Below, piece after piece: positions 6,112 to 12,476 of a DNA stretch of 15,056 bases. The translations under genes were made by a program, and so were the position numbers. Position 1 is the first letter of the stretch; the number at the start of each line of letters is the position of its first letter. Source of the stretch: an uncultured Eggerthellaceae bacterium (GTDB taxonomy: Bacteria; Actinomycetota; Coriobacteriia; Coriobacteriales; Eggerthellaceae); contig CASTMW010000027.1 of assembly GCA_949450265.1 (NCBI GenBank), forward strand, positions 1 to 15,056, read 5' to 3'. A model generated the notes under the pieces. It worked only from the letters and a program-made list of their open reading frames with translations, did not search any database and had not been told where the DNA came from.

Positions 6112-8445
6112 TTAGTCCTGGTCGAGGCTGCGAACACGGCGAGCATTGCACATAACGCCCTTGTACGGAGCGCCGAAGCCCAGTTTGCCGATGTTCATAT
6201 GCGGAACCAGGCTGTTGAAGTTGGACTTCCACACGCCGAACAGGTTGGGCTCTTCGCCGTCCTGCTCGGGGAACCACCAACCATGAGCGCAGTTCAGGAT
6301 ACCAGGCTTGATGATCGGAGTGATCTCCGCCTTGAAGCGGGCCTCGCCGAACATGTTGTAAACCTCGACCCAGTCGCCCTCGGTGATGCCGTACTCCTGA
6401 GCGGTCTCGGGATGGATCTGGACCCACGGCCACGGATCGATCTGACGCAGAGACGGCACATGACGATGCTCGGAGTGGAACGAGCTGTAGCGGCGGGAGC
6501 CGGACGTGGTGATCAGAGGATACTTCTCCTTCTCCTCGTCCGTGCGCAGTTCGCTGTACGGGGAGTAGTTGGGCTCCTCGTAGTACGGCAGCGGATCTTC
6601 GCCCCAGGATTCGTAGAGGATGGAGTAAGCCTCGATCTGGCCCGTGATGGTGTTGAAGCCAGGCTCGCCGTCGAAGCGCAGCATGCCCTTCTCGTACTTC
6701 TCGTACTCGAAGCCATGAGCGCCAGGCTGGTAGATGCCCAGTTCCTGGAAGCTCTTCCAGTCGTAGCCGAGCTCCTTCAGCTGGTCGCTGTAGAAGTCCT
6801 GCGTGGCCTGCTCAAGCAGATCCCAATCAACATGGTGCTCGTCAGCCGGCTTGTACCACGGATACCACTCGGGGTTCAGACGCTGGCCGAACAGCAGGCA
6901 GATCTGAACGTCGGACACGCACTCGCCGACCTGCAGAGCCTTGTTCATGGGGCCCATGAACACGGTGTTGCGGCCGTAGTGGGTCAGAACGATGCCGGTG
7001 TGCTCAGCCCAGGTGGCCATCGGCAGGAAGTAGTCGCCCACAGCCATGGCCGTCGGGGTCATGGTGATGTCCTGGATGACCACGAACTCCAGCTTCTGCA
7101 GAGCCTTATGCCAACGCTTCGGCTGAGCGGAGCAGGTCGGGGTCAGGAAGTTGGAGCTGTTGAACCAACCCATCTTCAGAGCATAGGGCTCGTCGGATTC
7201 CATGGTGTTCAGCGTCTCGTCAGGCTGGGTGGTAGCCATGCCCGTGGACAGGCCCGGCCATGCGGCAGCGCCGATGCGCTTCTCCCACACGGAGTCGTCC
7301 ATGGCGCCACGCTGGTTCATGCGCCACTTGCCCAGCAGTGCCGACGGGGGACCCAGGGTCAGGCCGCCGGGACGGTCGATGGAGCCGGACAGAGCCGCCA
7401 GGATGATGAACGCCTGGGACAGCTGCACGCCGTTCTTGTTCTGGTCGAACGCCAGACCCCATGCCCAACCGATCGGACGCTCGGTGCCGATGATGTGAGC
7501 GGCACGTTTGATGTCCTCAGCCGGAACAGTGGTGATGGCAGCAACCTTGTCGACCGGGTACTCGGCTGCACGAGCCTTGACCTCGTCCAGACCATAGATC
7601 CACTTCTCAGCGAATTCCTTGTCGTACTCGTCGTTCTCGAACATGAGGTTCATGATGCCCAGAGCCAGAGCGGTGTCGGTCTGAGGACGAACCTGCAGGT
7701 TGATGTTGCCATCATGAGCGCCGACCCAGGTGATACGGGGGTCGATGGAGATGATCTTGGTGCCGAGCTTCATCATGTCGACCAGGCAGTGGCCGAAGAA
7801 ACCGTCGCCGTTGGAGGGCAGCGGCTCCTTGCCCCACACTACGACCCACTTGGACAGGGTGTAGGCCGGGTCATGGTAGCTGCCGGGCAGATGGCCGGCG
7901 TAGTCCAGCTCGGGGTAGCCAGCGCCGAGCACGTAGTCGGCGATGGAGCAACGGGGGCCATAGCAGGACCAACCGGACTGCGTGTAGCAGCAGTTGGGGG
8001 ACTGCAGGACCGAGAACGTCAGAGCATAGTAGAAGATGCAAGCCTCACGGCCAGTGCCGCCGAAGCAGACGATGGACTCGGGGCCATAGGTGTTCTGGAA
8101 GTAGCGAACCTTCTCGCAGATGGTGTCGATGGCCTCATCCCAAGAGGTCTGCTCCCACTTGTCCCTGCCGCGGTCTTCCTTGGCACGACGCATAGGATGA
8201 ATGATGCGCGACGGCGCGTAGGTGTACTCACGGAGCGCCAGGTTCATAGCGTTCACGCGGCCCGTGGTGATCGGGTTGTCGTCGTCACCTTCGATGCGAA
8301 TGAGATTCGCATCCATGCCCTCGCCGTCCGTGATCACCTTGACGCCGTATCCCACCGGGTGAGACCCCGGAGGCGACCAGGTGTTGGAGCGGGTAGCGAC
8401 GGTGCCGTCAGAACGCTTGACACGCCATTCTTTACCGTATGCCAT
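6112..8445 (-). CDS. Molybdopterin (bis-MGD) oxidoreductase family large subunit lacking the N-terminal 4Fe-4S site
   Basis: This 777-aa cytoplasmic protein has no Tat or Sec signal. It is a DMSO-reductase-family catalytic subunit: SWDEAID at 101-107, a cofactor region with WSCYGP where C161 aligns with the metal-ligand Cys/Sec of formate dehydrogenases, IDPR at 234-237, DRPGG further on, and a C-terminal molybdopterin-binding domain (SEHRHVPSLRQIDP, then HGWWFPE). The N-terminal cluster motif is lost: the CxxC-type site reads WSPPGSHPVG (23-32) and the fourth ligand in GRxC is N65. This resembles pyrogallol-phloroglucinol transhydroxylase, whose large subunit also has no cluster. I chose ATG 8445 because AAGGAA precedes it; a GTG 18 bases upstream has no site. 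Possible substrates are phenolics or other diet or host aromatics, by analogy with Eggerthella and Gordonibacter catechol dehydroxylases. Confidence 0.92.
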   Translation of the reverse strand: MAYGKEWRVKRSDGTVATRSNTWSPPGSHPVGYGVKVITDGEGMDANLIRIEGDDDNPITTGRVNAMNLALREYTYAPSRIIHPMRRAKEDRGRDKWEQTSWDEAIDTICEKVRYFQNTYGPESIVCFGGTGREACIFYYALTFSVLQSPNCCYTQSGWSCYGPRCSIADYVLGAGYPELDYAGHLPGSYHDPAYTLSKWVVVWGKEPLPSNGDGFFGHCLVDMMKLGTKIISIDPRITWVGAHDGNINLQVRPQTDTALALGIMNLMFENDEYDKEFAEKWIYGLDEVKARAAEYPVDKVAAITTVPAEDIKRAAHIIGTERPIGWAWGLAFDQNKNGVQLSQAFIILAALSGSIDRPGGLTLGPPSALLGKWRMNQRGAMDDSVWEKRIGAAAWPGLSTGMATTQPDETLNTMESDEPYALKMGWFNSSNFLTPTCSAQPKRWHKALQKLEFVVIQDITMTPTAMAVGDYFLPMATWAEHTGIVLTHYGRNTVFMGPMNKALQVGECVSDVQICLLFGQRLNPEWYPWYKPADEHHVDWDLLEQATQDFYSDQLKELGYDWKSFQELGIYQPGAHGFEYEKYEKGMLRFDGEPGFNTITGQIEAYSILYESWGEDPLPYYEEPNYSPYSELRTDEEKEKYPLITTSGSRRYSSFHSEHRHVPSLRQIDPWPWVQIHPETAQEYGITEGDWVEVYNMFGEARFKAEITPIIKPGILNCAHGWWFPEQDGEEPNLFGVWKSNFNSLVPHMNIGKLGFGAPYKGVMCNARRVRSLDQD

Positions 8446-8466
8446 TCTTTCCTTCTTTCTCACGTC

Positions 8467-8482
8467 TCCATTACTTAATGGA
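8467..8482. promoter_or_regulatory. Inverted repeat in the Mo/W operon leader
   Basis: TCCATTA-CT-TAATGGA is a perfect 7-bp inverted repeat with a 2-base spacer, 22-37 bases before the large-subunit ATG. It could be an operator or, if transcribed, a weak AT-rich hairpin just upstream of the ribosome site. Confidence 0.4.
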
Positions 8483-8582
8483 ACCTAACCACAAGCATGC
8501 CGGAGGAACAGTGGTCGCTGCCCTTCGGCATTCAGCGCATCCCATCCCTAGCTGAGAGGCGCTCGCTTGAAGCCGAAAATAA

Positions 8583-8638
8583 ACGTCGCGGTAACGACGT
8601 GATGTTAAAAGTAATGTACGTCGACTGGTATGACGTCG
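8583..8638. promoter_or_regulatory. Cluster of ACGTCG half-sites, candidate activator-binding array
   Basis: ACGTCG occurs at 8583-8588, 8618-8623 and 8633-8638, and inverted as CGACGT at 8595-8600. The first pair forms a perfect palindrome with a 6-base spacer; the last lies in TGACGTCGTA. Four copies in 56 bp, 138 bp upstream of the enzyme start codon, suggest binding sites for the adjacent LuxR-type regulator. Confidence 0.5.
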
Positions 8639-8668
8639 TATCTTAGGTTTGTTTTCTCGTCCGAAAGC

Positions 8669-8687
8669 ATCAACCTCGCGGGTTGAT
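8669..8687. promoter_or_regulatory. Inverted repeat overlapping the luxR-type gene's -35 box (candidate autoregulatory operator)
   Basis: ATCAACC-TCGCG-GGTTGAT has perfect 7-bp arms with a 5-base spacer. Its right arm contains most of the -35 hexamer of the regulator's promoter, so a bound protein would compete with RNA polymerase. The left part recurs downstream as ATCAACCTCACG at 8738-8749, inside the predicted leader, 69 bp away. Confidence 0.55.
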
Positions 8688-8711
8688 TTTGAAAATAAGC
8701 AAAACTATAAT
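8683..8711 (+). promoter_or_regulatory. Sigma-70-type promoter of the 12-TM LuxR regulator
   Basis: TTGATT (8683-8688), 17 bases, TATAAT (8706-8711): optimal spacing and a perfect -10. Predicted start is near 8718, giving a leader of about 63 bases to the TTG start at 8781. Confidence 0.75.
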
Positions 8712-8780
8712 CCCTGTTCAGACGGTTTTTTCTTTGAATCAACCTCACGCATGAAAAAGGACGATTAGGAAGAGGTCGGA

Positions 8781-10652
8781 TTGCCGCATCTCACACTCAG
8801 CTTCGGACGCGAGAACGCGGGCGAGAGCACATCAGGCAATCTGTCTGAGCTATGCGTAGGGCTCGCATGCTTCGTGGCATGGACGCTATCAGCCGGAATG
8901 GGCATGCCCGCTCTGCTGGATGGCCCAACGTCTGCAGGAAGCGGCATTGCCACGGGACTGGGCTTCGCCATGCGCTGCTCTTTCGCCGCCATGGCATTGC
9001 TGACCCTTCTCTTCATCGGATGCACCGATCAGCGCTATCTGAGATTCTACGTTGACAAGAAGGTCCTGGCGTTGGCGGGGCTGTTCGGCGGTGCGGGGAC
9101 CGTCTGTGCAGCGGTGGGCGCGGTGGACGGCATGATCGGCTGGGTGCTCGGCTGTGGTGGCGCGGCACTGATGGGCCTCGGTGGTGGTCTGCTGTTCCCC
9201 CTCTGGGGCACTGCGTTCGCGCGCGATGAGTTCACCACCATCACCTTGAACTCGTCAGCAGGGATCGCACTTGGCACCGTGATCAGCGTGGCCCTGATCG
9301 ACTGGGCGCCGCCCATAGTCTCGGTGATGCTGGAGGTCATGCTGATTGTCCTTTCCGTACTGCTCTTACGTCGCACCACACCCATTCCCTATTACCGTAG
9401 GCGTTCCATGCCCATCTTCCACGCCCTGCGCGTCAGCCGCGTGCGCTTCCTGCTGCATCTGGGCATCCCTGTCATCTTGTTCGGCATAACGCTGGGGATC
9501 CTGGGAGGCATGTGCGCGACCGGAGCGTTCTGCACCGGCATCATCGCGAACGATCTCATGGTGGGCGTCGCCTGTGCACTTTGCTTGGTCATTTTCATCG
9601 TGGATGTGGCCCTTATGAAAGATGAAGCGCACTGGGATACGCTGTTCCGTTACATGCTGCCCGTTGTGGGCTTAGGTTCCATCGGCATCCCGCTGTTCTG
9701 CGGCGCGTACCAATTAGGAGCGGTATTCTTACTCACCGTGGGCTTCGTTATCCTGCTGATCCTCTTGTGGGTCATGCTGAGCGACATGTGCCAGGAGTTC
9801 CGTCTTTCACCCATCTTCGTCTTCGGCGTTGGCGGGACGCTGCTGGTTGCCAGCATGGCAGCAGGGGCGTTGCTGGTGCCTCCCGTCAGCGAGTGGGAGA
9901 CCATGAGCTCGGTGCGCTGGACCGGCCTTGCCATGGGAGCCATCGTGCTGCTGATGCTAGCAGGATCCATCAACCCGCGTAAGCGCGATGTGGTGAAGAT
10001 GCTGGCCGAGAAGCGATCTGTCGTGGAGATGACGCAGCTGAACCAGATGGTGGTGGACGATGCCACCCGCCGCGGCGAGGCACTGACGGACGAACAGCGC
10101 GCTGCCGCCGATCCGTTGCCCTCTCCTCAGGCGTGTGCAACGGCGGTCGTTGATGATCGCGGTGCGGGTAGCGTGAACACGCCGGTCGAACCTGCCGCTT
10201 CATCAGCTGCCGAAACCGAACGCGCCGCAGCAGCTGCTGCGTTCGCGCAGAACGCGCGCCTCATCATGGGAACCACGGTGCCCACGGAAGGAGCAGCAGA
10301 GCGCGTGGGAGCGACCGGCGTGACCGAGCCGCTCGACGAGATGTCCATGGATGCGTCCGAGCCCTCCGAACCGAAACAAAAGGGCAGCTTCTACCGCCGC
10401 TGCGAAGAGATAGCCGACCAATACCTGCTCAGCCGCCGCGAGACCGAGGTGCTGTTCCTGCTGGCGAAGGGGCATAAGGCCGGATTCATCGAAGACAAGC
10501 TCTGTGTCAGCCGCAGCACCGCGAAGACGCATATCAACCATATCTACAAGAAGATGGATATCCATACCCAGCAGGAATTGCTGAACATGGTGGAGGACCG
10601 GCCGCGCCTGAGCGACACGCCCAGCCCTCCTACTCTGCATCACGGGTTCTAG
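8781..10652 (+). CDS. 12-TM membrane-bound LuxR-type transcriptional regulator
   Basis: This 623-aa protein has twelve predicted membrane helices (about 24-46, 55-80, 95-115, 118-143, 155-175, 178-197, 224-250, 258-279, 290-309, 312-336, 343-367, 378-396). A long Ala/Pro/Ser/Thr-rich linker (398-535) follows. The C-terminal LuxR/GerE helix-turn-helix spans 548-606 (LLSRRETEVLFLLAKGH, then CVSRSTAKTHINHIYKKM). Eggerthella and Gordonibacter carry many such regulators, several next to inducible molybdenum catechol dehydroxylases. Here it is divergent from the Mo/W operon and probably senses that enzyme's substrate and activates it. The start is TTG with GAGG upstream; the first internal ATG (residue 40) would cut the first helix. 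The linker is unusually long, and it is convergent with the next gene. Confidence 0.92.
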   Translation: MPHLTLSFGRENAGESTSGNLSELCVGLACFVAWTLSAGMGMPALLDGPTSAGSGIATGLGFAMRCSFAAMALLTLLFIGCTDQRYLRFYVDKKVLALAGLFGGAGTVCAAVGAVDGMIGWVLGCGGAALMGLGGGLLFPLWGTAFARDEFTTITLNSSAGIALGTVISVALIDWAPPIVSVMLEVMLIVLSVLLLRRTTPIPYYRRRSMPIFHALRVSRVRFLLHLGIPVILFGITLGILGGMCATGAFCTGIIANDLMVGVACALCLVIFIVDVALMKDEAHWDTLFRYMLPVVGLGSIGIPLFCGAYQLGAVFLLTVGFVILLILLWVMLSDMCQEFRLSPIFVFGVGGTLLVASMAAGALLVPPVSEWETMSSVRWTGLAMGAIVLLMLAGSINPRKRDVVKMLAEKRSVVEMTQLNQMVVDDATRRGEALTDEQRAAADPLPSPQACATAVVDDRGAGSVNTPVEPAASSAAETERAAAAAAFAQNARLIMGTTVPTEGAAERVGATGVTEPLDEMSMDASEPSEPKQKGSFYRRCEEIADQYLLSRRETEVLFLLAKGHKAGFIEDKLCVSRSTAKTHINHIYKKMDIHTQQELLNMVEDRPRLSDTPSPPTLHHGF

Positions 10653-10677
10653 GACCGCGGATCGAGGACCGCAGCGC

Positions 10678-10720
10678 AGGGTAGCGGGTCTGCCCGGCAC
10701 AGGCCTTTTCCTACCCTTTC
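10678..10720 (+). terminator. Possible terminator of the LuxR-type gene
   Basis: AGGGTAG (10678-10684) pairs with CTACCCT (10711-10717). Inside, CGGG-TCTG-CCCG (10685-10696) makes a second small hairpin. Only a short T-run (TTT) follows on the plus strand, so this is a weak candidate 25 bases after the stop. Confidence 0.35.
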
Positions 10721-10730
10721 CCCAGGTCCG

Positions 10731-10780
10731 TTCCTATCGGTTCCCGCGGATCGATTCCTATAGGTTCATCCTACAGGTTC
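10731..10780. repeat. Three imperfect 13-bp repeats at the convergent gene ends
   Basis: TTCCTATCGGTTC (10731-10743), TTCCTATAGGTTC (10755-10767) and ATCCTACAGGTTC (10768-10780). The last two are in direct tandem, and the third contains the stop codon of the minus-strand dehydrogenase. The 11-bp spacer CCGCGGATCGA (10744-10754) also occurs at 10655-10665, just after the regulator's stop. Confidence 0.6.
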
Positions 10781-11688
10781 ACGCAGTGGACCTTCGTGCC
10801 ATCGGCCAGGTAATCCATGACCTCCTGCACAGCCATGACAGCGCAGTTGTCCTCGGCCTCGGCCGTAGATGCGCCCAGATGTGGCAGCACGATGGCGCCT
10901 TCCATCTTCACCACCTGCGAATTCGCGAAGTCGGTGACGTAACGGCTGACCTTGCCCGATTCCAGCGCCTGTGCCATGGCCGCATCGTCCACCAGCGAAT
11001 CGCGCGAGAAGTTCAGGAACACCACGCCATCCTTCATGGTGGCGAAGGCGTCGGCGTCTATCATGCCCTTGGTGTCGGCCGTAGCAGGCACATGGATGGT
11101 GATGAAATCGGATGCGGCCAGCAGGTCGTCAAGGTCGGTCGTGAAGCGCATGTCGGCAGAGATGGCCGCAGCGCGCTGGGCATCCATGAACGGATCGTAG
11201 CCCACCACCTGCATGCCAAGAGCCTCTGCCGCCCCCACCACCAGCTTGCCGATGGCGCCCAGTCCGATGACACCCAGCGTCTTGCCTGCTATCTCGCCGC
11301 CCGCGAAGGCCTTCTTCGCCTTCTCGGCAGCCTTGCCCACCTCGGGGTCGTCCGCATGGTCGCGCACCCAACCGATGCCGCCCACCAGGTCGCGGCTGGC
11401 AAGCAGCATGCCCGCCACCACCAACTCCTTCACGGCGTTCGCATTGGCGCCCGGCGTGTTGAACACGGGGATGCCCGCCTCGGCCAGCGCTTCGAGCGGA
11501 ATGTTGTTCACGCCAGCGCCCGCGCGCGCCACCGCCTTCAGCGTGGGGGGCAGCTCCATGTCGTGCATGTTCGCCGAACGTACCAGGAAGACGTCTGCCT
11601 GCGTCGGGTCGTCCACCAGTTCGTATTCGTCCGTCAGAAGGTCCAAGCCCTTCGAAGAGATGTTGTTCAAGCAATGCACCTTGTACAT
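10771..11688 (-). CDS. serA: Short (ACT-less) D-3-phosphoglycerate dehydrogenase family protein
   Basis: This 305-aa soluble NAD-dependent D-2-hydroxyacid dehydrogenase has the Rossmann motif GLGAIG at 142-147, an N-terminal lid half with NTPGANANAV at 77-86, catalytic R229 in NFSRDSLVDD, and H270 in PHLGAST. The usual catalytic Glu region (DVFExEP) reads TDFANS at 252-257. This change is shared, as I recall, with the short phosphoglycerate dehydrogenase clade of anaerobic Firmicutes, so it need not mean loss of function. There is no ACT domain, so no serine feedback site of the classic kind. The likely reaction is 3-phosphoglycerate to 3-phosphohydroxypyruvate in serine synthesis. The start is ATG 11688, after AAAGGGG; upstream in-frame codons lack a ribosome site. 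It appears monocistronic. The symbol is given by function; another 2-hydroxyacid substrate is possible. Confidence 0.87.
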   Translation of the reverse strand: MYKVHCLNNISSKGLDLLTDEYELVDDPTQADVFLVRSANMHDMELPPTLKAVARAGAGVNNIPLEALAEAGIPVFNTPGANANAVKELVVAGMLLASRDLVGGIGWVRDHADDPEVGKAAEKAKKAFAGGEIAGKTLGVIGLGAIGKLVVGAAEALGMQVVGYDPFMDAQRAAAISADMRFTTDLDDLLAASDFITIHVPATADTKGMIDADAFATMKDGVVFLNFSRDSLVDDAAMAQALESGKVSRYVTDFANSQVVKMEGAIVLPHLGASTAEAEDNCAVMAVQEVMDYLADGTKVHCVNL

Positions 11689-11742
11689 GAGGCCCCTTTC
11701 GTTGCGATCCTGCGTGCTTACGCATACCAATGTACACGGAAT

Positions 11743-11760
11743 CGCCGCAGAATCGCGGCG
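11743..11760. promoter_or_regulatory. GC-rich inverted repeat upstream of the dehydrogenase gene
   Basis: CGCCGC-AGAATC-GCGGCG is a perfect 6-bp inverted repeat with a 6-base spacer, 55-72 bases before the ATG at 11688. No T-run follows on either strand. It may be an operator near the promoter of the dehydrogenase; no clear -10 was found. Confidence 0.3.
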
Positions 11761-11781
11761 CATATGGAAAAGGCTCCGACC

Positions 11782-11809
11782 AAAAGCCCGTAAGGCAGGA
11801 TTTCGGCTT
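11782..11809 (-). terminator. Probable terminator after the SanA-like gene
   Basis: On the minus strand, directly after the TAG at 11812-11810, AAGCCG and CGGGCTT form a 6-bp stem with one bulged G and a 13-base loop, followed by TTTT. A short second GGCT/AGCC hairpin with TTTT follows. It would end the envelope operon before the dehydrogenase promoter. Confidence 0.45.
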
Positions 11810-12442
11810 CTATTGGGACTGGGAAGGCGGCACGCCCAGCCGCGTTTGGAAGAAATCCTTCACGCGCGCGATGTTCTCGCGGATGCTGTAGGCCGTTTGG
11901 TTGTCGTAGTCGCCCTTATCGGCCGCCACGCCCCACGCCTGCATACCCAGTCCGTCGGCGATGGAGAGCGCCCGATAGAGGTGATAGGCCTGCGTGACCA
12001 CCATGATGCTCTGTGCGCCATAGACGTTATGGGCGCGCCAGATGGATGCGTAGGTGTCGAAGCCCGCGCCGTCCACCTTCACCGCGTCGGCTGGAACGCC
12101 CAGCTTCACGCAGTATTCCTTCATGGCATCGGATTCGTTGTAATGCGAATCGGTGTTGTCGCCGGACACGATGATCTCAGAAGCAGCCCCGGCAAGATAC
12201 AGGTCGGCCGCCACCTCGAGCCGATCGGCAAGAATGTCGGAAGGGGTGCCATCAGCATAGACGCTGGCACCCAGCACCACGATGGCATCGGCATGGTCGT
12301 CCGCCTCTTCGATCTGGGCGATGGTGCGCACCTGACCGCGGGTGGAATCGACCACATGCGCGCTGATGCCAGCCATCGCCACGATCACGACGACGACCAG
12401 CACCAGCACGGCGATCACTATGTTGCGGATGAGCTTTCTCAC
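11810..12442 (-). CDS. SanA/DUF218 family membrane-anchored envelope protein
   Basis: This 210-aa protein has a positively charged start (MRKLIRN) and one very hydrophobic helix (7-27), then an extracytoplasmic DUF218 domain at about 50-195. Family marks are IVVLGASVYADGTPSDILADR near 54-74, IIVSGDN at 90-96, a YNESDAM segment at 101-107 and TQAYHLYRA at 150-158. DUF218 proteins such as SanA, ElyC and YdcF affect envelope integrity and vancomycin or detergent sensitivity; their chemistry is not firmly known. It lies 34 bp after the permease and probably shares its operon. The start is GTG 12442 with only GCAGG close by; a later ATG would remove the anchor, so GTG is preferred. Confidence 0.88.
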   Translation of the reverse strand: MRKLIRNIVIAVLVLVVVVIVAMAGISAHVVDSTRGQVRTIAQIEEADDHADAIVVLGASVYADGTPSDILADRLEVAADLYLAGAASEIIVSGDNTDSHYNESDAMKEYCVKLGVPADAVKVDGAGFDTYASIWRAHNVYGAQSIMVVTQAYHLYRALSIADGLGMQAWGVAADKGDYDNQTAYSIRENIARVKDFFQTRLGVPPSQSQ

Positions 12443-12476
12443 CCTGCAAGCATAGCAGGAAGCTGTGAAGATGTGG

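Larger units (their letters stand above)
8446..8780. promoter_or_regulatory. Divergent regulatory region between the Mo/W operon and its LuxR regulator
   Basis: These 335 bases hold no gene. From left to right I see TCCATTA-CT-TAATGGA (8467-8482), an ATGCCG/CGGCAT inverted pair (8497-8502, 8526-8531), four ACGTCG half-sites (8583-8638), ATCAACC-TCGCG-GGTTGAT (8669-8687), a plus-strand promoter (8683-8711), and a second half-copy ATCAACCTCACG (8738-8749). I could not place a convincing -35/-10 pair for the minus-strand operon, which suits a promoter that needs an activator. Confidence 0.8.

Noticed and set aside
8445..8446. A GTG at 8463 as the start of the large subunit
   Set aside because: It would add MRKKER with no ribosome site, and its own bases form the AAGGAA site for ATG 8445.
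5875..8478. An 867-codon open frame on the plus strand
   Set aside because: It lies wholly antisense to the molybdoenzyme genes, which have clear family motifs. High GC and codon bias make long antisense frames here; its product has no recognisable domain.
8751..8768. A five-codon leader peptide (MKKDD) before the regulator
   Set aside because: There is no ribosome site before its ATG, and nothing suggests attenuation.
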